A stretch of 64,000 nt of DNA from Pseudomonas reidholzensis (GTDB lineage: Bacteria; Pseudomonadota; Gammaproteobacteria; Pseudomonadales; Pseudomonadaceae). How positions within the stretch are numbered: position 1 is the stretch's first letter; every line of letters begins with the position of its first letter. The position numbers and the translations under genes were made by a program. Of this stretch, positions 9,108-17,492 are shown one piece after another. The notes beneath the pieces are model-generated. The model was not told the origin of the DNA. It saw only the letters and a program-made list of their open reading frames with translations, and searched no databases. The stretch lies in assembly GCF_900536025.1 (NCBI RefSeq), contig NZ_UNOZ01000017.1, forward strand, positions 62,001 through 126,000, read 5' to 3'.

Positions 9108-10267
9108 TTGGCCAGGAGCGTGTCCAACGCTGCAGCGGCGCGCTGGGCGGCAGCGGCCTCGCCGTGGGCGGCCAGCAGCTGGATCAGTTGCCGCAGTTGC
9201 GCAGTGGTCAGGCCGACGCGCTGGCTGGCGGCCAGGTGCGAACGCAGTTGTGACTCGACCCCAGGCGTGACGGCCAGGGCGGCGACGGTGGCCAGCTCGC
9301 GGCTTTGCCAATCGAGGTTATCGCGCTCGAAGATGTCGCCGAACAGGTGCGTCTGCAGGTACTGATTGATCACCGGGACAAAGTCGAACAACGGCCCCTC
9401 GACGGGCGCGCCGGCGATGTGCGTCTGGTTGGCCTTGCCCGCCGCGAGCAACGCACCGGCCACCGGGATGGCACGACCGGGCTCACGCCCTGGCTGGTCC
9501 TCGAGGCCACGTTGCTTGCGGGCCTCGACCACCTTCATCAGCTCGCCGAGTGCATTCAGGCTGCGTGGGAAACCGCTGTAGGCGTAAAGCTGGACCAGCA
9601 CCTCCTTCGCCTCGCTGACCGTCAGCCCCGCATCCAGGCCGCGATTCAGTGCCGCGTTGAGCCCGGCCATGTCGCTGGTCGCCATGGCCGCCGCAATCAG
9701 CGGGATGGCCTGCTGCCGGGCGGACAGCGTTTGCGAAACGGGCGGCTGCACAGGCGGCGTGGAGGGGCTCAAGTTACCGTGGGCGTGGTATTGCTCATCG
9801 CTCACCTTCTCCAGCCAATCGACGTTCTTGCCGTCCACCGAGCCGGTCACGGCCAGGTGGGTCATGCCGCTGGCCGGCGCAGCGCCATGCCAGTGTTTGA
9901 CGCCCGGCGGGCAGACGACCACGTCACCGGGATGAATCTCCTGGATCGGTTTGCCCCACTCCTGGACCAGACCGACGCCGGCGGTCACCAGCAACCGCTG
10001 CCCGGCGGGATGGGTATGCCAGGCGGAGCGTGCGCCGGGCTCGAAGGTCACGTAGGCGCCAGACGCATTGAGTTCACCGGAGCCGGCGAACAGCGGATCG
10101 ACCCGCACCCGCCCGGTGAAGTAATCCGCAGGGCCAGCCATTGACGCCTGGCTGCCTGCGCGACTGATCTGCTGCTCGGCGCGTGGCTCCTCGCTGCGTT
10201 CTGCCGCCGCGGCGCCGGTAAACGGCGCGGCGGCGCACACCGCGATGCCTATCAGGGTGTTTTTCAT
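9095..10267 (-). CDS. Exported cupin - carboxymuconolactone decarboxylase (CMD) fusion protein
   Basis: About 390 residues. [22 protein letters not shown] is a clear Sec signal peptide; ATG 10267 is nine bases from GGAG, and ATG 10273 is a second option. After a linker comes a cupin barrel (about residues 55-145) with metal-type histidines in [10 protein letters not shown] and [12 protein letters not shown]. Two CMD/AhpD-like helical domains follow, at about 180-255 ([24 protein letters not shown]) and 300-385. Neither CMD domain shows the CxxC of peroxidase-type AhpD. The combination suggests a periplasmic enzyme acting on small oxidised organics. It is followed upstream on the same strand by an exported dienelactone-hydrolase-like gene, so the pair likely act together outside the cytoplasm. 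The substrate is unknown. Confidence 0.85.
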   Translation of the reverse strand: MKNTLIGIAVCAAAPFTGAAAAERSEEPRAEQQISRAGSQASMAGPADYFTGRVRVDPLFAGSGELNASGAYVTFEPGARSAWHTHPAGQRLLVTAGVGLVQEWGKPIQEIHPGDVVVCPPGVKHWHGAAPASGMTHLAVTGSVDGKNVDWLEKVSDEQYHAHGNLSPSTPPVQPPVSQTLSARQQAIPLIAAAMATSDMAGLNAALNRGLDAGLTVSEAKEVLVQLYAYSGFPRSLNALGELMKVVEARKQRGLEDQPGREPGRAIPVAGALLAAGKANQTHIAGAPVEGPLFDFVPVINQYLQTHLFGDIFERDNLDWQSRELATVAALAVTPGVESQLRSHLAASQRVGLTTAQLRQLIQLLAAHGEAAAAQRAAAALDTLLANQPG

Positions 10268-10285
10268 CAGCATGTGCTCCTTGAA

Positions 10286-11335
10286 TCAGAGGGTTCGGGC
10301 GTAGAAGGCGGTCAACTGGCCCATGGCGACGTCCACATAGGCGGGCACCCAGTACGTGTCGATATGGGTCGCGCCATCGATTGTGAACAGCTGTTTGTCC
10401 TGGGTGCCGGTGGCCTTGGCCAGGGCTTGCTGCGACATGTACAGGCTGTCGGCCTGGCTGCCCGCGAGCAGCAGCAAGGGCTTGTCGATCAGCTCGAGTT
10501 GGTCGGTGGCATCAAAGCTCATCAGGTCGATCAGGCTGCTCTGGGTGTAGCGGAAGGTCGAATTGGGGTGAGCGTGGGTCTTGCCGTAGTACTCGAAGCC
10601 CTGGCGATACAGATCGAACGGCAACTGGGCGATCTGCTCATCCGTCAGCTTGGCGTCGCCGACGTAGGCCACCTCGCCGCCCGCCGCTTCCTGGGCGCGG
10701 GCCGCCGAAGCCTGGCGCAAACGCTCCTGGATGCTCGACACCTGCGAATCCTGATAGCCATTGCGACGAACCAGGCCGGAGTTGAACAGGCTCAAGGTGG
10801 CGATCGACTGGAAGCGCTTGTCGGTCTGCGCCGCGGCCAAGGCATAGCCACCGCCGCCGCAGATACCCAGAAGGCCCAGGCGTGCGCTGTCGACCCCGGC
10901 ATAAGTGGCGATGAAGTCGGCCATGCCGCGGATGTCCTCGATGCGATTCGCCGGCTTGTCGACATTGCGCGGTTCGCCGCCGCTGGCCCCCTGGTAGGCC
11001 GCATCGGCGGTGATGGTTATATAGCCCTGGTCCGCCAACCGCTGGGCGTACAGGCCTGCGACCTGCTCTTTGACGCCGCCATTGGGGTGCGCCACGACGA
11101 CTGCCGGGTACTTCTTGCTGCGGTCATAGTTCGCCGGGGTGTAGACGTTGGCCGCGATGTTCAGGCCATTGAGCGTGTAGGTCACTGGATGGATGTTGAC
11201 CTTGCCCGGCGCGTTGTTGGTCAGCGCGCCGTCGTAGGTCAAGGTGTAGGGATTGTGCCGGTAGTCGGCGGCTTCGGCGCCCGCCATGCCGACCATGGCC
11301 GCCATCAAGGTGGCCTTTAACGTGCTTCGCATCAT
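10286..11335 (-). CDS. Exported alpha/beta hydrolase, dienelactone-hydrolase-like
   Basis: A 349-residue protein with an N-terminal signal peptide (MMRSTLKATLMAAMVGMAGAEA; AGGAG six bases before ATG 11335). The fold is visible as PAVVVAHPNGGVKEQ, the nucleophile elbow LGLLGICGGGGYALAAA with Cys159 in the G-x-C-x-G-G context of dienelactone hydrolases, an acid residue in LLAGSQADSLYM, and His in FTIDGATHIDTY. The neighbouring cupin-CMD gene starts 19 bases downstream, so they form one unit. It probably hydrolyses a lactone or ester in the periplasm. It belongs to the group often annotated as YcjY/XynC-like hydrolases; the physiological substrate is unknown. Confidence 0.88.
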   Translation of the reverse strand: MMRSTLKATLMAAMVGMAGAEAADYRHNPYTLTYDGALTNNAPGKVNIHPVTYTLNGLNIAANVYTPANYDRSKKYPAVVVAHPNGGVKEQVAGLYAQRLADQGYITITADAAYQGASGGEPRNVDKPANRIEDIRGMADFIATYAGVDSARLGLLGICGGGGYALAAAQTDKRFQSIATLSLFNSGLVRRNGYQDSQVSSIQERLRQASAARAQEAAGGEVAYVGDAKLTDEQIAQLPFDLYRQGFEYYGKTHAHPNSTFRYTQSSLIDLMSFDATDQLELIDKPLLLLAGSQADSLYMSQQALAKATGTQDKQLFTIDGATHIDTYWVPAYVDVAMGQLTAFYARTL

Positions 11336-11574
11336 GCAGGACTCCTGACATTCAAGCGTGATGGCGGGCGGACTGATTGTTCAGCCGTAAACCGCCAAAC
11401 CCGATCTGAGGAGCACGTTACCGCTCAGGCATTAATCGATAAATATGGCCAATTACATAGCACTCATAACGCTCATGCATAAACCGGTGCTTGGGAGGGC
11501 TGCGCGGCATCAGCCATTGACTCTCCTGTTAAGGGCAGACCTTAGCCTGAGGGTTCGATATTCAGGGTGCAGTG

Positions 11575-12153
11575 ATGATGAGCAAGCGTGTACTGGTGAT
11601 ACTGGGTCACCCTTCAGCCGAGAGTTTCTGTGGTGCGTTGACCGATGATTATGTGCAGGCGGCCGTGAGCGCGGGTCATGAGGTGCGGGTCCTACGACTG
11701 GATGCGCTGGACTTCGACCCGGTGCTGCGGGACGGCTACAAACAGGTTCAGCCACTGGAGCCTGACTTGCTCCAGGCCCAGGCCGATATCACCTGGGCCG
11801 AGCACCTGGCATTCGTCTACCCGATCTGGTGGGGCGGTGTGCCGGCGTTGCTGAAGGGTTTTCTCGACCGCACCTTCCTGCCCGGGTTTGCCTTCAAGTA
11901 CCGCGAGGGCAAGGCCTTCCCCGACAAACTGCTCAAGGGCAGGACGGCCCACCTGCTGGTGACCATGGACACGCCGCCGTGGTACTTCAGGTGGTTCTAT
12001 CGCATGCCCGGCCTGCACCAGATGCGCAAGACCACGCTGCAGTTCTGCGGCATCGAACCGTCGAAGACCCTCATGTGCGGACCGCTGCTGGGCTCCAGCG
12101 CGGATCAGCGCGGCGCCTGGCTCAAGCAGGCCCGGGCTATCGCCCGCCACTGA
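11575..12153 (+). CDS. NAD(P)H dehydrogenase (quinone), flavodoxin-like fold
   Basis: A 192-residue FMN protein of the MdaB/KefF/NQO1 superfamily. KRVLVILGHPSAESFCGALTD is the FMN phosphate loop, VYPIWWGGVPALLKGFLDRTF binds FMN and quinone, and FKYREG and LLVTMDTPPWYFR are family features. ATG 11575 lies seven bases after AGGG. These enzymes reduce quinones by two electrons to avoid semiquinone formation. It is divergent from the exported hydrolase operon across 239 bases and is followed by a MerR regulator in the same direction, which suggests a stress-inducible unit. Confidence 0.9.
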   Translation: MMSKRVLVILGHPSAESFCGALTDDYVQAAVSAGHEVRVLRLDALDFDPVLRDGYKQVQPLEPDLLQAQADITWAEHLAFVYPIWWGGVPALLKGFLDRTFLPGFAFKYREGKAFPDKLLKGRTAHLLVTMDTPPWYFRWFYRMPGLHQMRKTTLQFCGIEPSKTLMCGPLLGSSADQRGAWLKQARAIARH

Positions 12154-12261
12154 TCGCCAGGGGCTGCAGCAGCGGCTTGCCCTCGCCCGGTTCCCGACGC
12201 CATGGCGCTGTGCAAAGATGCGCGCCGGAGCACGCCCAATCCCCTGCTGAAAAGGATCTTC

Positions 12262-12630
12262 ATGTATATCGGCAAAGCCGCCCAGTTGTCGGGCACGACG
12301 GTCAAGACCATCCGCCACTATGAAGACATCGGCCTGCTGCCGCCGCCCCAACGTGAGGGCAAGTACCGCGTCTACAGCCAGCAGAGCGTCGAGCTACTGA
12401 CGTTCATCAAGTGCGCTCAGCAGCTGGGTTTCAAGCTCAAGGAAATGCAGGCGATCCTCCAGGACCACCGAGGGCAGGCGCTGCCTTGGGCGCTGGCGAA
12501 CCAGGCGATCGCCGACAAGAAGCTGGAGGTGATGACGCAGATCCAAGGCCTGCAGAAGGTGTACGGCGAGCTCGAGGCATTTGAAGCCAGCCTCAAGGAC
12601 GCCAGCTATCAATGCCACGTAGAGTCGTGA
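12262..12630 (+). CDS. MerR-family transcriptional regulator
   Basis: A 122-residue MerR regulator. MYIGKAAQLSGTTVKTIRHYEDIGLLPPPQRE is the winged helix-turn-helix, followed by YRVYSQQSVELLTFIKCAQQLGFKLKEMQAIL and a dimerisation helix (about residues 75-115). AAAGGA precedes ATG 12262. One cysteine lies at the hinge (FIKCAQ) and one near the end (YQCHVES), a pattern that does not match the metal loops of MerR, CueR or ZntR, so an organic or redox signal is likelier. It is 108 bases downstream of the quinone reductase gene and may regulate it. Confidence 0.9.
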   Translation: MYIGKAAQLSGTTVKTIRHYEDIGLLPPPQREGKYRVYSQQSVELLTFIKCAQQLGFKLKEMQAILQDHRGQALPWALANQAIADKKLEVMTQIQGLQKVYGELEAFEASLKDASYQCHVES

Positions 12631-12649
12631 AGGCCGGCTTTAGAGCCAG

Positions 12650-12882
12650 CCCTTTCAAGGTCTGAATTTATCTTTGGCTTGAGCCCGCTGGGGCCGCTGC
12701 GCGCCCCTTTCGCGACACAAGGCCGCTCCCACAGGAGGGAGTGCTGCCCAATTTTTGTTCAATACGCAAAACCACTGCACGGCGCTGTCCATGTGGGAGC
12801 GGCCTTGTGTCGCGAAAGGGCTGCGCAGCGGCCCCGGCGAGCTCAAGCCAAGCGCAATTTCAGAACATCTTGAAAGGGATGG
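12650..12882. repeat. Inverted pair of extended REP elements
   Basis: The 274 bases between the MerR gene and the ABC transporter gene are almost entirely two REP units facing each other. The left unit runs from CCCTTTCAAGG through GGCTTGAGCCCGCTGGGGCC to CTCCCACAG. The right unit runs from TGTGGGAGCGGCCTTGTG at 12792 through CGGCGAGCTCAAGCC to CTTGAAAGGG at 12873-12882. The complementarity extends well beyond the usual REP core on both sides, so the whole segment can fold into one long cruciform. Confidence 0.88.
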
Positions 12883-12904
12883 GCTTTAGAGCGACAACAC
12901 AGGC

Positions 12905-14758
12905 CTACTCCACCGCTTCAGACACCCCTTGGTCCTCACCCAGGAACCCACCACTCTGGTGCTGCCACAGCCGCGCATAGACGCCGTTCTTCTCGAGCAG
13001 TTCGCTGTGGCTGCCTTGCTCGATGATGCGCCCCTGATCCATGACGATGAGTCGATCCATCGCCGCGATGGTCGACAACCGATGGGCGATGGCGATCACG
13101 GTCTTGCCCTCCATCATCTCATCGAGGCTCTCTTGAATGGCGACTTCGACTTCCGAGTCCAAGGCGCTGGTGGCTTCGTCGAGCAACAGGATCGGGGCGT
13201 TCTTGAGCATCACCCGGGCGATGGCAACCCGTTGCCGCTGGCCACCCGAGAGTTTGATGCCGCGCTCGCCCACCAGGGTGTCGTAGCCGGTATGGCCTTG
13301 GCGGTCGCTCAGTTGCTGGATGAAACCATCGGCCTGGGCGTTGGCGGCGGCACTGCGGATCTGTGCGTCGGTGGCATCGGGGCGGCCGTAGGCGATGTTG
13401 TCGCGGATCGAGCGGTGCAGCAGCGAGGTGTCCTGGGTGACCATGCCGATCGCACTGCGCAGGCTGTCCTGAGTGACCTTGGCCACGTTCTGCCCATCGA
13501 TGCGAATCTCACCACTGTCGACGTCGTAGAAGCGCAGCAGCAGGTTGATCAGGGTCGATTTACCCGCACCGGAGCGGCCCACCAGGCCGATCTTTTCCCC
13601 CGGGCGAATGTGCAGGCTCAGGCCATCGAGCACCTGCCGCTCACCGTTGTAGTTGAAGCCGACGTTGTCGAACGTGACGGCCCCGCCGCGGGTCTGTAGC
13701 ACGCCCGCGTCCGGCGCGTCCTGCACCTTGGGGCCGCGGGTCAGGGTGGCCATGCCGTCCTGCACGGTGCCGATGTTTTCGAACAGCGAGGTCATCTGCC
13801 ACATGATCCAGTGCGACATGCCGTTGATACGCAACGCCATCGCGGTGATTGCCGCGACGGCCCCTGCCCCGACGGCGCCCTCGTGCCAGAGCCACAGGGC
13901 ATAGCCGCCCGCCGCCATGATCAGCGCCACCACCAGCGCCTGGTTGACGATCTCGAACTGGCTGACCAGGCGCATCTGGCGAAAGCCGGTCTGCTTGAAA
14001 TCCTCCATCGCCGCGCGCGCGAAGTGCGCTTCACGCTTGGAGTGGGAGAACAGTTTGACGGTGGTGATGTTGGTGTAGGCGTCGGAGATTCGCCCGGTCA
14101 TCGACGAGCGCGCATGGGCCTGCTCCTGCCCCACCTTGCCCAGGCGTGGTACGAAGTAGCGCATGGCGAGCCCGAACAACGCGAGCCAGGCGATAAAGGG
14201 CAGCATCAGCTTCCAGGCAAAGCCGCCGGCGAGCGCGATGATCGCAATGAAGTACACGCCGATCCCGGGGACGATTTCGATGACCGTGAACAGCACCTCG
14301 CGCACCGCCAGGGCCGTCTGCATCACCTTGGTGGTGACCCGGCCGGAGAACTCATCGGAGAAGAACGACAGGCTCTGGCGCAGCATCAGCCGATGGAAGT
14401 CCCAGCGCAGCCGCAGCGGCAGGTTGATCGCCAACACCTGATGCTGCACCACGGTGCGCAGCGCCACCAGGCCGATGCTGGTGAGCAGCACGATGCCGAT
14501 CCCCCACAGGACTGGGGCTTCCTGGCCGTCGGTAACGCCGCCGGCCTTCCACGTCGACAGCAGGTCGACGACTTGGCCGAGAAAGGAAAACAACCAGGCT
14601 TCGTAAATCGACACGCCGGCACTGAGCAGCGCAAGCGCGAGGATGTAGCCCCGGGCGCCACGCGTGCACGCCCACAAGAACCGCACCAGCCCGTCAGGGG
14701 GCGGTGGCGCCTCGTCGGGCGGGAAAGGGTCTAGCCTGCGTTCAAACGCACCAAGCAT
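12905..14758 (-). CDS. ABC exporter, fused membrane and ATPase domains (MsbA/LmrA type)
   Basis: A 617-residue half-transporter. Residues about 38-330 carry six membrane segments (for example YILALALLSAGVSIYEAWLF, GIGIVLLTSIGLVAL, GIGVYFIAIIALAGGFAW). The ATPase domain follows, with Walker A GRSGAGKS near 394-401, the signature LSGGQRQRVAIAR at 503-515, Walker B ILLLDEATSALDSE at 523-536, and the switch histidine in IAIAHRL at 559. It is expected to homodimerise in the inner membrane and export lipids or hydrophobic compounds; the substrate cannot be told from the sequence. It stands alone, between a REP pair and a divergent HIT-family gene. Confidence 0.93.
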   Translation of the reverse strand: MLGAFERRLDPFPPDEAPPPPDGLVRFLWACTRGARGYILALALLSAGVSIYEAWLFSFLGQVVDLLSTWKAGGVTDGQEAPVLWGIGIVLLTSIGLVALRTVVQHQVLAINLPLRLRWDFHRLMLRQSLSFFSDEFSGRVTTKVMQTALAVREVLFTVIEIVPGIGVYFIAIIALAGGFAWKLMLPFIAWLALFGLAMRYFVPRLGKVGQEQAHARSSMTGRISDAYTNITTVKLFSHSKREAHFARAAMEDFKQTGFRQMRLVSQFEIVNQALVVALIMAAGGYALWLWHEGAVGAGAVAAITAMALRINGMSHWIMWQMTSLFENIGTVQDGMATLTRGPKVQDAPDAGVLQTRGGAVTFDNVGFNYNGERQVLDGLSLHIRPGEKIGLVGRSGAGKSTLINLLLRFYDVDSGEIRIDGQNVAKVTQDSLRSAIGMVTQDTSLLHRSIRDNIAYGRPDATDAQIRSAAANAQADGFIQQLSDRQGHTGYDTLVGERGIKLSGGQRQRVAIARVMLKNAPILLLDEATSALDSEVEVAIQESLDEMMEGKTVIAIAHRLSTIAAMDRLIVMDQGRIIEQGSHSELLEKNGVYARLWQHQSGGFLGEDQGVSEAVE

Positions 14759-14916
14759 GAAGGTCTCCGGAGTGGTCAGATGTGAGGGGATTCTGCCATT
14801 TAATGAGAGCTTTGAGTCGTGTCTGTGGCTGTCCGTTCCGGGGCAAGTGCATGAGCCCTGACGGACACAGGCCCAGCGTCTTGATACCCTGCGACCTCAT
14901 CTTCCGAGGCCACCCC

Positions 14917-15414
14917 ATGGACATACCGCATCGGTTCATCATCCAGGAGTTCCAGTACTGGGTGCTCAACCATCGCATGGACAGCGCGCTGCCGGGCTAC
15001 GTGATGCTGAGTGCAAAGGCAATGACCAACTCCCTGTCAACGCTACCGGCCGAAGCTCATGCGGAGTTAGGTGTGCTGCTGGCCAGAATTCAGCAGACCC
15101 TCGAAGACCATCTAAAACCCAAACGCCTGTATATCGGCCGATACGGACACGATGCGGGCTACTCGATCCACTTCCACTTCATCCCGGTGTACCCGTGGGT
15201 TGAGGCACTGTTCTGGGCAGATGACAGATACCGGCTGCTGCAACAGTTCGGGTCGCGGGAAAATAGCCTTTCGCAAACGGATGGCGCAGAGCTGACGCTT
15301 TACGTATGGCGGGAGTTTTGTGAGCGCCCTGAGCCGCCAGCGATTGAAGGCCCTGCTGTCGAGCAGGTGATTGCGACCCTGCGTGACGCATTCGAGGGGC
15401 AGAACGTTGACTGA
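14917..15414 (+). CDS. HIT-family protein (degenerate triad)
   Basis: A 165-residue histidine-triad-like protein; MDIPHRFIIQEF at ATG 14917 is preceded by CCGAGG. The core is PGYVMLSAKAMTNSLSTLP, LYIGRYGHDAGYSIHFHFIPVY: the H-F-H-F pair fits the first two histidines of the HIT motif, but the third position is isoleucine. HIT proteins hydrolyse or transfer nucleoside phosphates. The C-terminal 60 residues (LTLYVWREFCERP) resemble Pseudomonas HIT-like proteins of unknown role. It is divergent from the ABC exporter and followed by an intrinsic terminator. Confidence 0.75.
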   Translation: MDIPHRFIIQEFQYWVLNHRMDSALPGYVMLSAKAMTNSLSTLPAEAHAELGVLLARIQQTLEDHLKPKRLYIGRYGHDAGYSIHFHFIPVYPWVEALFWADDRYRLLQQFGSRENSLSQTDGAELTLYVWREFCERPEPPAIEGPAVEQVIATLRDAFEGQNVD

Positions 15415-15452
15415 GTTGGAACGTCCTGGTCAATCTACAGACGCATGAGACC

Positions 15453-15473
15453 AAAGCCAAACCGCGGCTTTTT
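15453..15473 (+). terminator. Intrinsic terminator after the HIT gene
   Basis: AAAGCC at 15453-15458 pairs with GGCTTT at 15466-15471 around a seven-base loop and runs into five T residues (15469-15473). It lies 39 bases after the HIT gene stop and about 20 bases before the MarR promoter, so it separates the two. Confidence 0.65.
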
Positions 15474-15492
15474 CCAGCCGATCTGCATCGGT

Positions 15493-15515
15493 TATACTTG
15501 TTAACGATTCATTAC
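15493..15515 (+). promoter_or_regulatory. marR (ferR-like) promoter with candidate autoregulatory operator
   Basis: TATACT at 15493-15498 is a good -10 box; no clear -35 is visible. It is directly followed by GTTAACGATTCAT at 15500-15512, which matches at 11 of 13 positions the ATTAACGATTAAT found at the ech promoter. The position over the likely transcription start suggests that the MarR protein represses its own gene. This is inferred from motif and position only. Confidence 0.5.
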
Positions 15516-15544
15516 TACCCTTTTTCCTTGGCCGACGAGATCGC

Positions 15545-16009
15545 ATGAGCACATCCCCTGCATTCCAATCCGGTGCCGATGGCAGCGAGAGCGCTCCCCC
15601 GAGCAACCTCGATGACTTGGTCGGCTATGCGTTGCGCCGCGTGCAGATGAAGGTGTTCCAGCACTTGGTCGAGTGCCTGGCGCCCTACGACTTGCGACCT
15701 GCGCAATTTTCCGCCCTGGCGATCATCGCCAACAGCCCTGGCCCGACCCAGGCCGAGCTGGCCAAGGCGTTGAACATCGAGCCGCCGCAAGTCGTACCGC
15801 TGCTCAACAAACTGGAAGAAGCCGGACTGGCGCTGCGCATACGCAACAAGGTCGACAAGCGCTCTTACGGTTTGTACCTGAGCAAGGCGGGCGAGAAATT
15901 GCTGAAGACCCTGTACGCAATCGCCGAAGAAAGCGACCGGGCGGCGACCGCAAACCTGAACGACGAAGAGCGCCAGCAACTGCTCAGCCTGCTGCGCAAG
16001 GTTTACTAA
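15545..16009 (+). CDS. ferR: MarR-family regulator of the hydroxycinnamate genes (FerR-like)
   Basis: A 154-residue MarR protein. The winged helix-turn-helix is PAQFSALAIIANSPGPTQAELAKALNIEPPQVVPLLNKLEE (residues about 55-95), then GLALRIRNKVDKRSYGLYLSKAGEKL forms the wing. It is convergent with the ech-vdh-fcs-aat operon, separated by a REP pair. In other Pseudomonas a MarR regulator beside these genes controls ferulate degradation, with the CoA thioester as the likely signal; that supports the name, though ligand and targets here are inferred. AT-rich palindromes related to the one in its own promoter occur upstream of ech, the MFS gene, tannase and DUF3237. Confidence 0.85.
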   Translation: MSTSPAFQSGADGSESAPPSNLDDLVGYALRRVQMKVFQHLVECLAPYDLRPAQFSALAIIANSPGPTQAELAKALNIEPPQVVPLLNKLEEAGLALRIRNKVDKRSYGLYLSKAGEKLLKTLYAIAEESDRAATANLNDEERQQLLSLLRKVY

Positions 16010-16026
16010 CGCGCCGGAAGCCCCAG

Positions 16027-16233
16027 GCCTTTCAAGGTGTTCTGAAATTGTGCTTGGCGTGAGCTCGCCGGGGCCGCTGCGCAGCCCTTTCGCGACACAA
16101 GGCCGCTCCCACATGGACGGCGCCTTGCAGTAATTTTCGTCTTTTGAACAAAAATAAGGGAAACCCGCCATCCTGTGGGAGCGGCCTAGTGTCGCGAAAG
16201 GGGCGCGCAGCGGCCCCGGCGAGCTCACGCCTG
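16027..16233. repeat. Inverted pair of extended REP elements
   Basis: The convergent gap between marR and aat is filled by two opposed REP units. The left one starts CCTTTCAAGGTGTTCTGAAA, continues GCTTGGCGTGAGCTCGCCG and ends CTCCCACATGG. The right one starts CTGTGGGAGCGGCCTAGTG at 16173 and ends GGCGAGCTCACGCC. The left extension is the same as in the 12.65 kb pair. Such structures between convergent genes can act as bidirectional transcription barriers. Confidence 0.88.
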
Positions 16234-16244
16234 AAGCGTCTTTG

Positions 16245-17492
16245 TCAGGCGACTGGGTGCGGATTTTCCAACAGCAGCGCCATGCCCTGCCCGCCACCGA
16301 CGCACGCCGAGGCCACGCCGTAGCGCTGGCCACTGGCGCGCAGTTGCCGCGCCACGCTGAGGGCCAGGCGCACACCGGTGGCGGCCAACGGATGGCCGAG
16401 GGCGATAGCACCGCCTCGGGCGTTCAAGCGGTCAGGGTCGATGCCCAGCGCTTGCTGCACTGCCAGGATCTGCGCGCCCTGGGCTTCGTTGATTTCGAAG
16501 TGGGCGATGTCTGCCAGCGCAAGCCCTGTGCGCTCCAGCAGCAGGCGGATCGCCGGCACCGGGCCGAGCCCCATCACCTCGGGCGCAACGCCCACCACGC
16601 TGCTCGCACGCAACCACGCCAGGGGCCGACGCCCCGCCAACTGCTCGGCAGAGCACATCAGCACTGCGGCCGCGCCATCGACCACTGCGCAACTGTTACC
16701 CGCGGTTTGCACGCCGTCCGGGTACACCGGCGACAGTTGCGCCAGGCGCTCCAGCGAGGTGGGGCGCGGGTGGCTGTCTTCACTGACGGCGTCGACGCCG
16801 CGCGGCAGGCGAATGCCACGCGGGCGCAGGCCCGGCGCTTCGAACACTTCGCTGACCACGCTGACGCACTCGTCGCTGAACCAGCCCTGCGCCCGCGCCG
16901 TCAGGGTGCGGGCGAAGCTCTGGGCCGCCCAGGCGTCCACCGCCGGCCGCGAGATGTGGTATTGCCGGGCGATGTTCTCGGCGGTCTCGATCATGCTGAT
17001 GCCCACCGCCGGATCGAACAGCGCCTCCCAGAGAAAATCCTTGAAGCCCACTTCGCTGCCCAAGCGAAAGCCGCCTCGGTGGGTGTAGGCAACGATCGGG
17101 TTGCGCGACATCGACTCGGCCGCCACGCACAGCACAGTGCCCGCCTCCCCCGCCTCGATCTGCTCGCCGGCCTGGCGCAGCAGTTCGAAACCGGTCGCGC
17201 AGATCCGCTGCACCATCAGGGCCGGCACCGCCTGGTCGACGCCGCAATAGAGGCCGATATGCCGGGGCAACATGTAGGCATCGAAGTCTGCCTGGGCCAT
17301 CGAGCCCGCCAGCACGCTGTCCACCTCACGGCCCTCGACCCCCGCCCGTTGCAACACCGCCCGCCCGGCCTTGATGCCCAGGTCCGTGGGCGACAGCAGC
17401 GCGAGCGGGCCGTTGAGATCGACCCAGGGGGTGCGTACCCCATCCAGCAACGCGGTGGCTGCGAACGCCCGGTACTGCCCTCGCCCGCTCAT
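16245..17492 (-). CDS. aat: Thiolase / acetyl-CoA acetyltransferase of the ferulate operon
   Basis: A 415-residue thiolase-fold enzyme with the full catalytic set: Cys98 in VQRICATGFELL, His367 in GHPLAATG, and Cys397 in ASACVGGGQG. ESMSRNP and NEAQGAQILA are thiolase signatures. It overlaps the fcs stop by four bases (ATGA), so it is translationally coupled as the last gene of ech-vdh-fcs-aat. In related Pseudomonas a thiolase in this position is kept although the CoA-dependent non-beta-oxidative route through Ech does not need it, so its real substrate is uncertain. No acyl-CoA dehydrogenase follows it here. Confidence 0.88.
   Translation of the reverse strand: MSGRGQYRAFAATALLDGVRTPWVDLNGPLALLSPTDLGIKAGRAVLQRAGVEGREVDSVLAGSMAQADFDAYMLPRHIGLYCGVDQAVPALMVQRICATGFELLRQAGEQIEAGEAGTVLCVAAESMSRNPIVAYTHRGGFRLGSEVGFKDFLWEALFDPAVGISMIETAENIARQYHISRPAVDAWAAQSFARTLTARAQGWFSDECVSVVSEVFEAPGLRPRGIRLPRGVDAVSEDSHPRPTSLERLAQLSPVYPDGVQTAGNSCAVVDGAAAVLMCSAEQLAGRRPLAWLRASSVVGVAPEVMGLGPVPAIRLLLERTGLALADIAHFEINEAQGAQILAVQQALGIDPDRLNARGGAIALGHPLAATGVRLALSVARQLRASGQRYGVASACVGGGQGMALLLENPHPVA

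Noticed and set aside
13811..14734. Plus-strand frame opposite the ABC exporter
   Set aside because: Antisense shadow of the membrane domain; histidine/arginine-rich translation.
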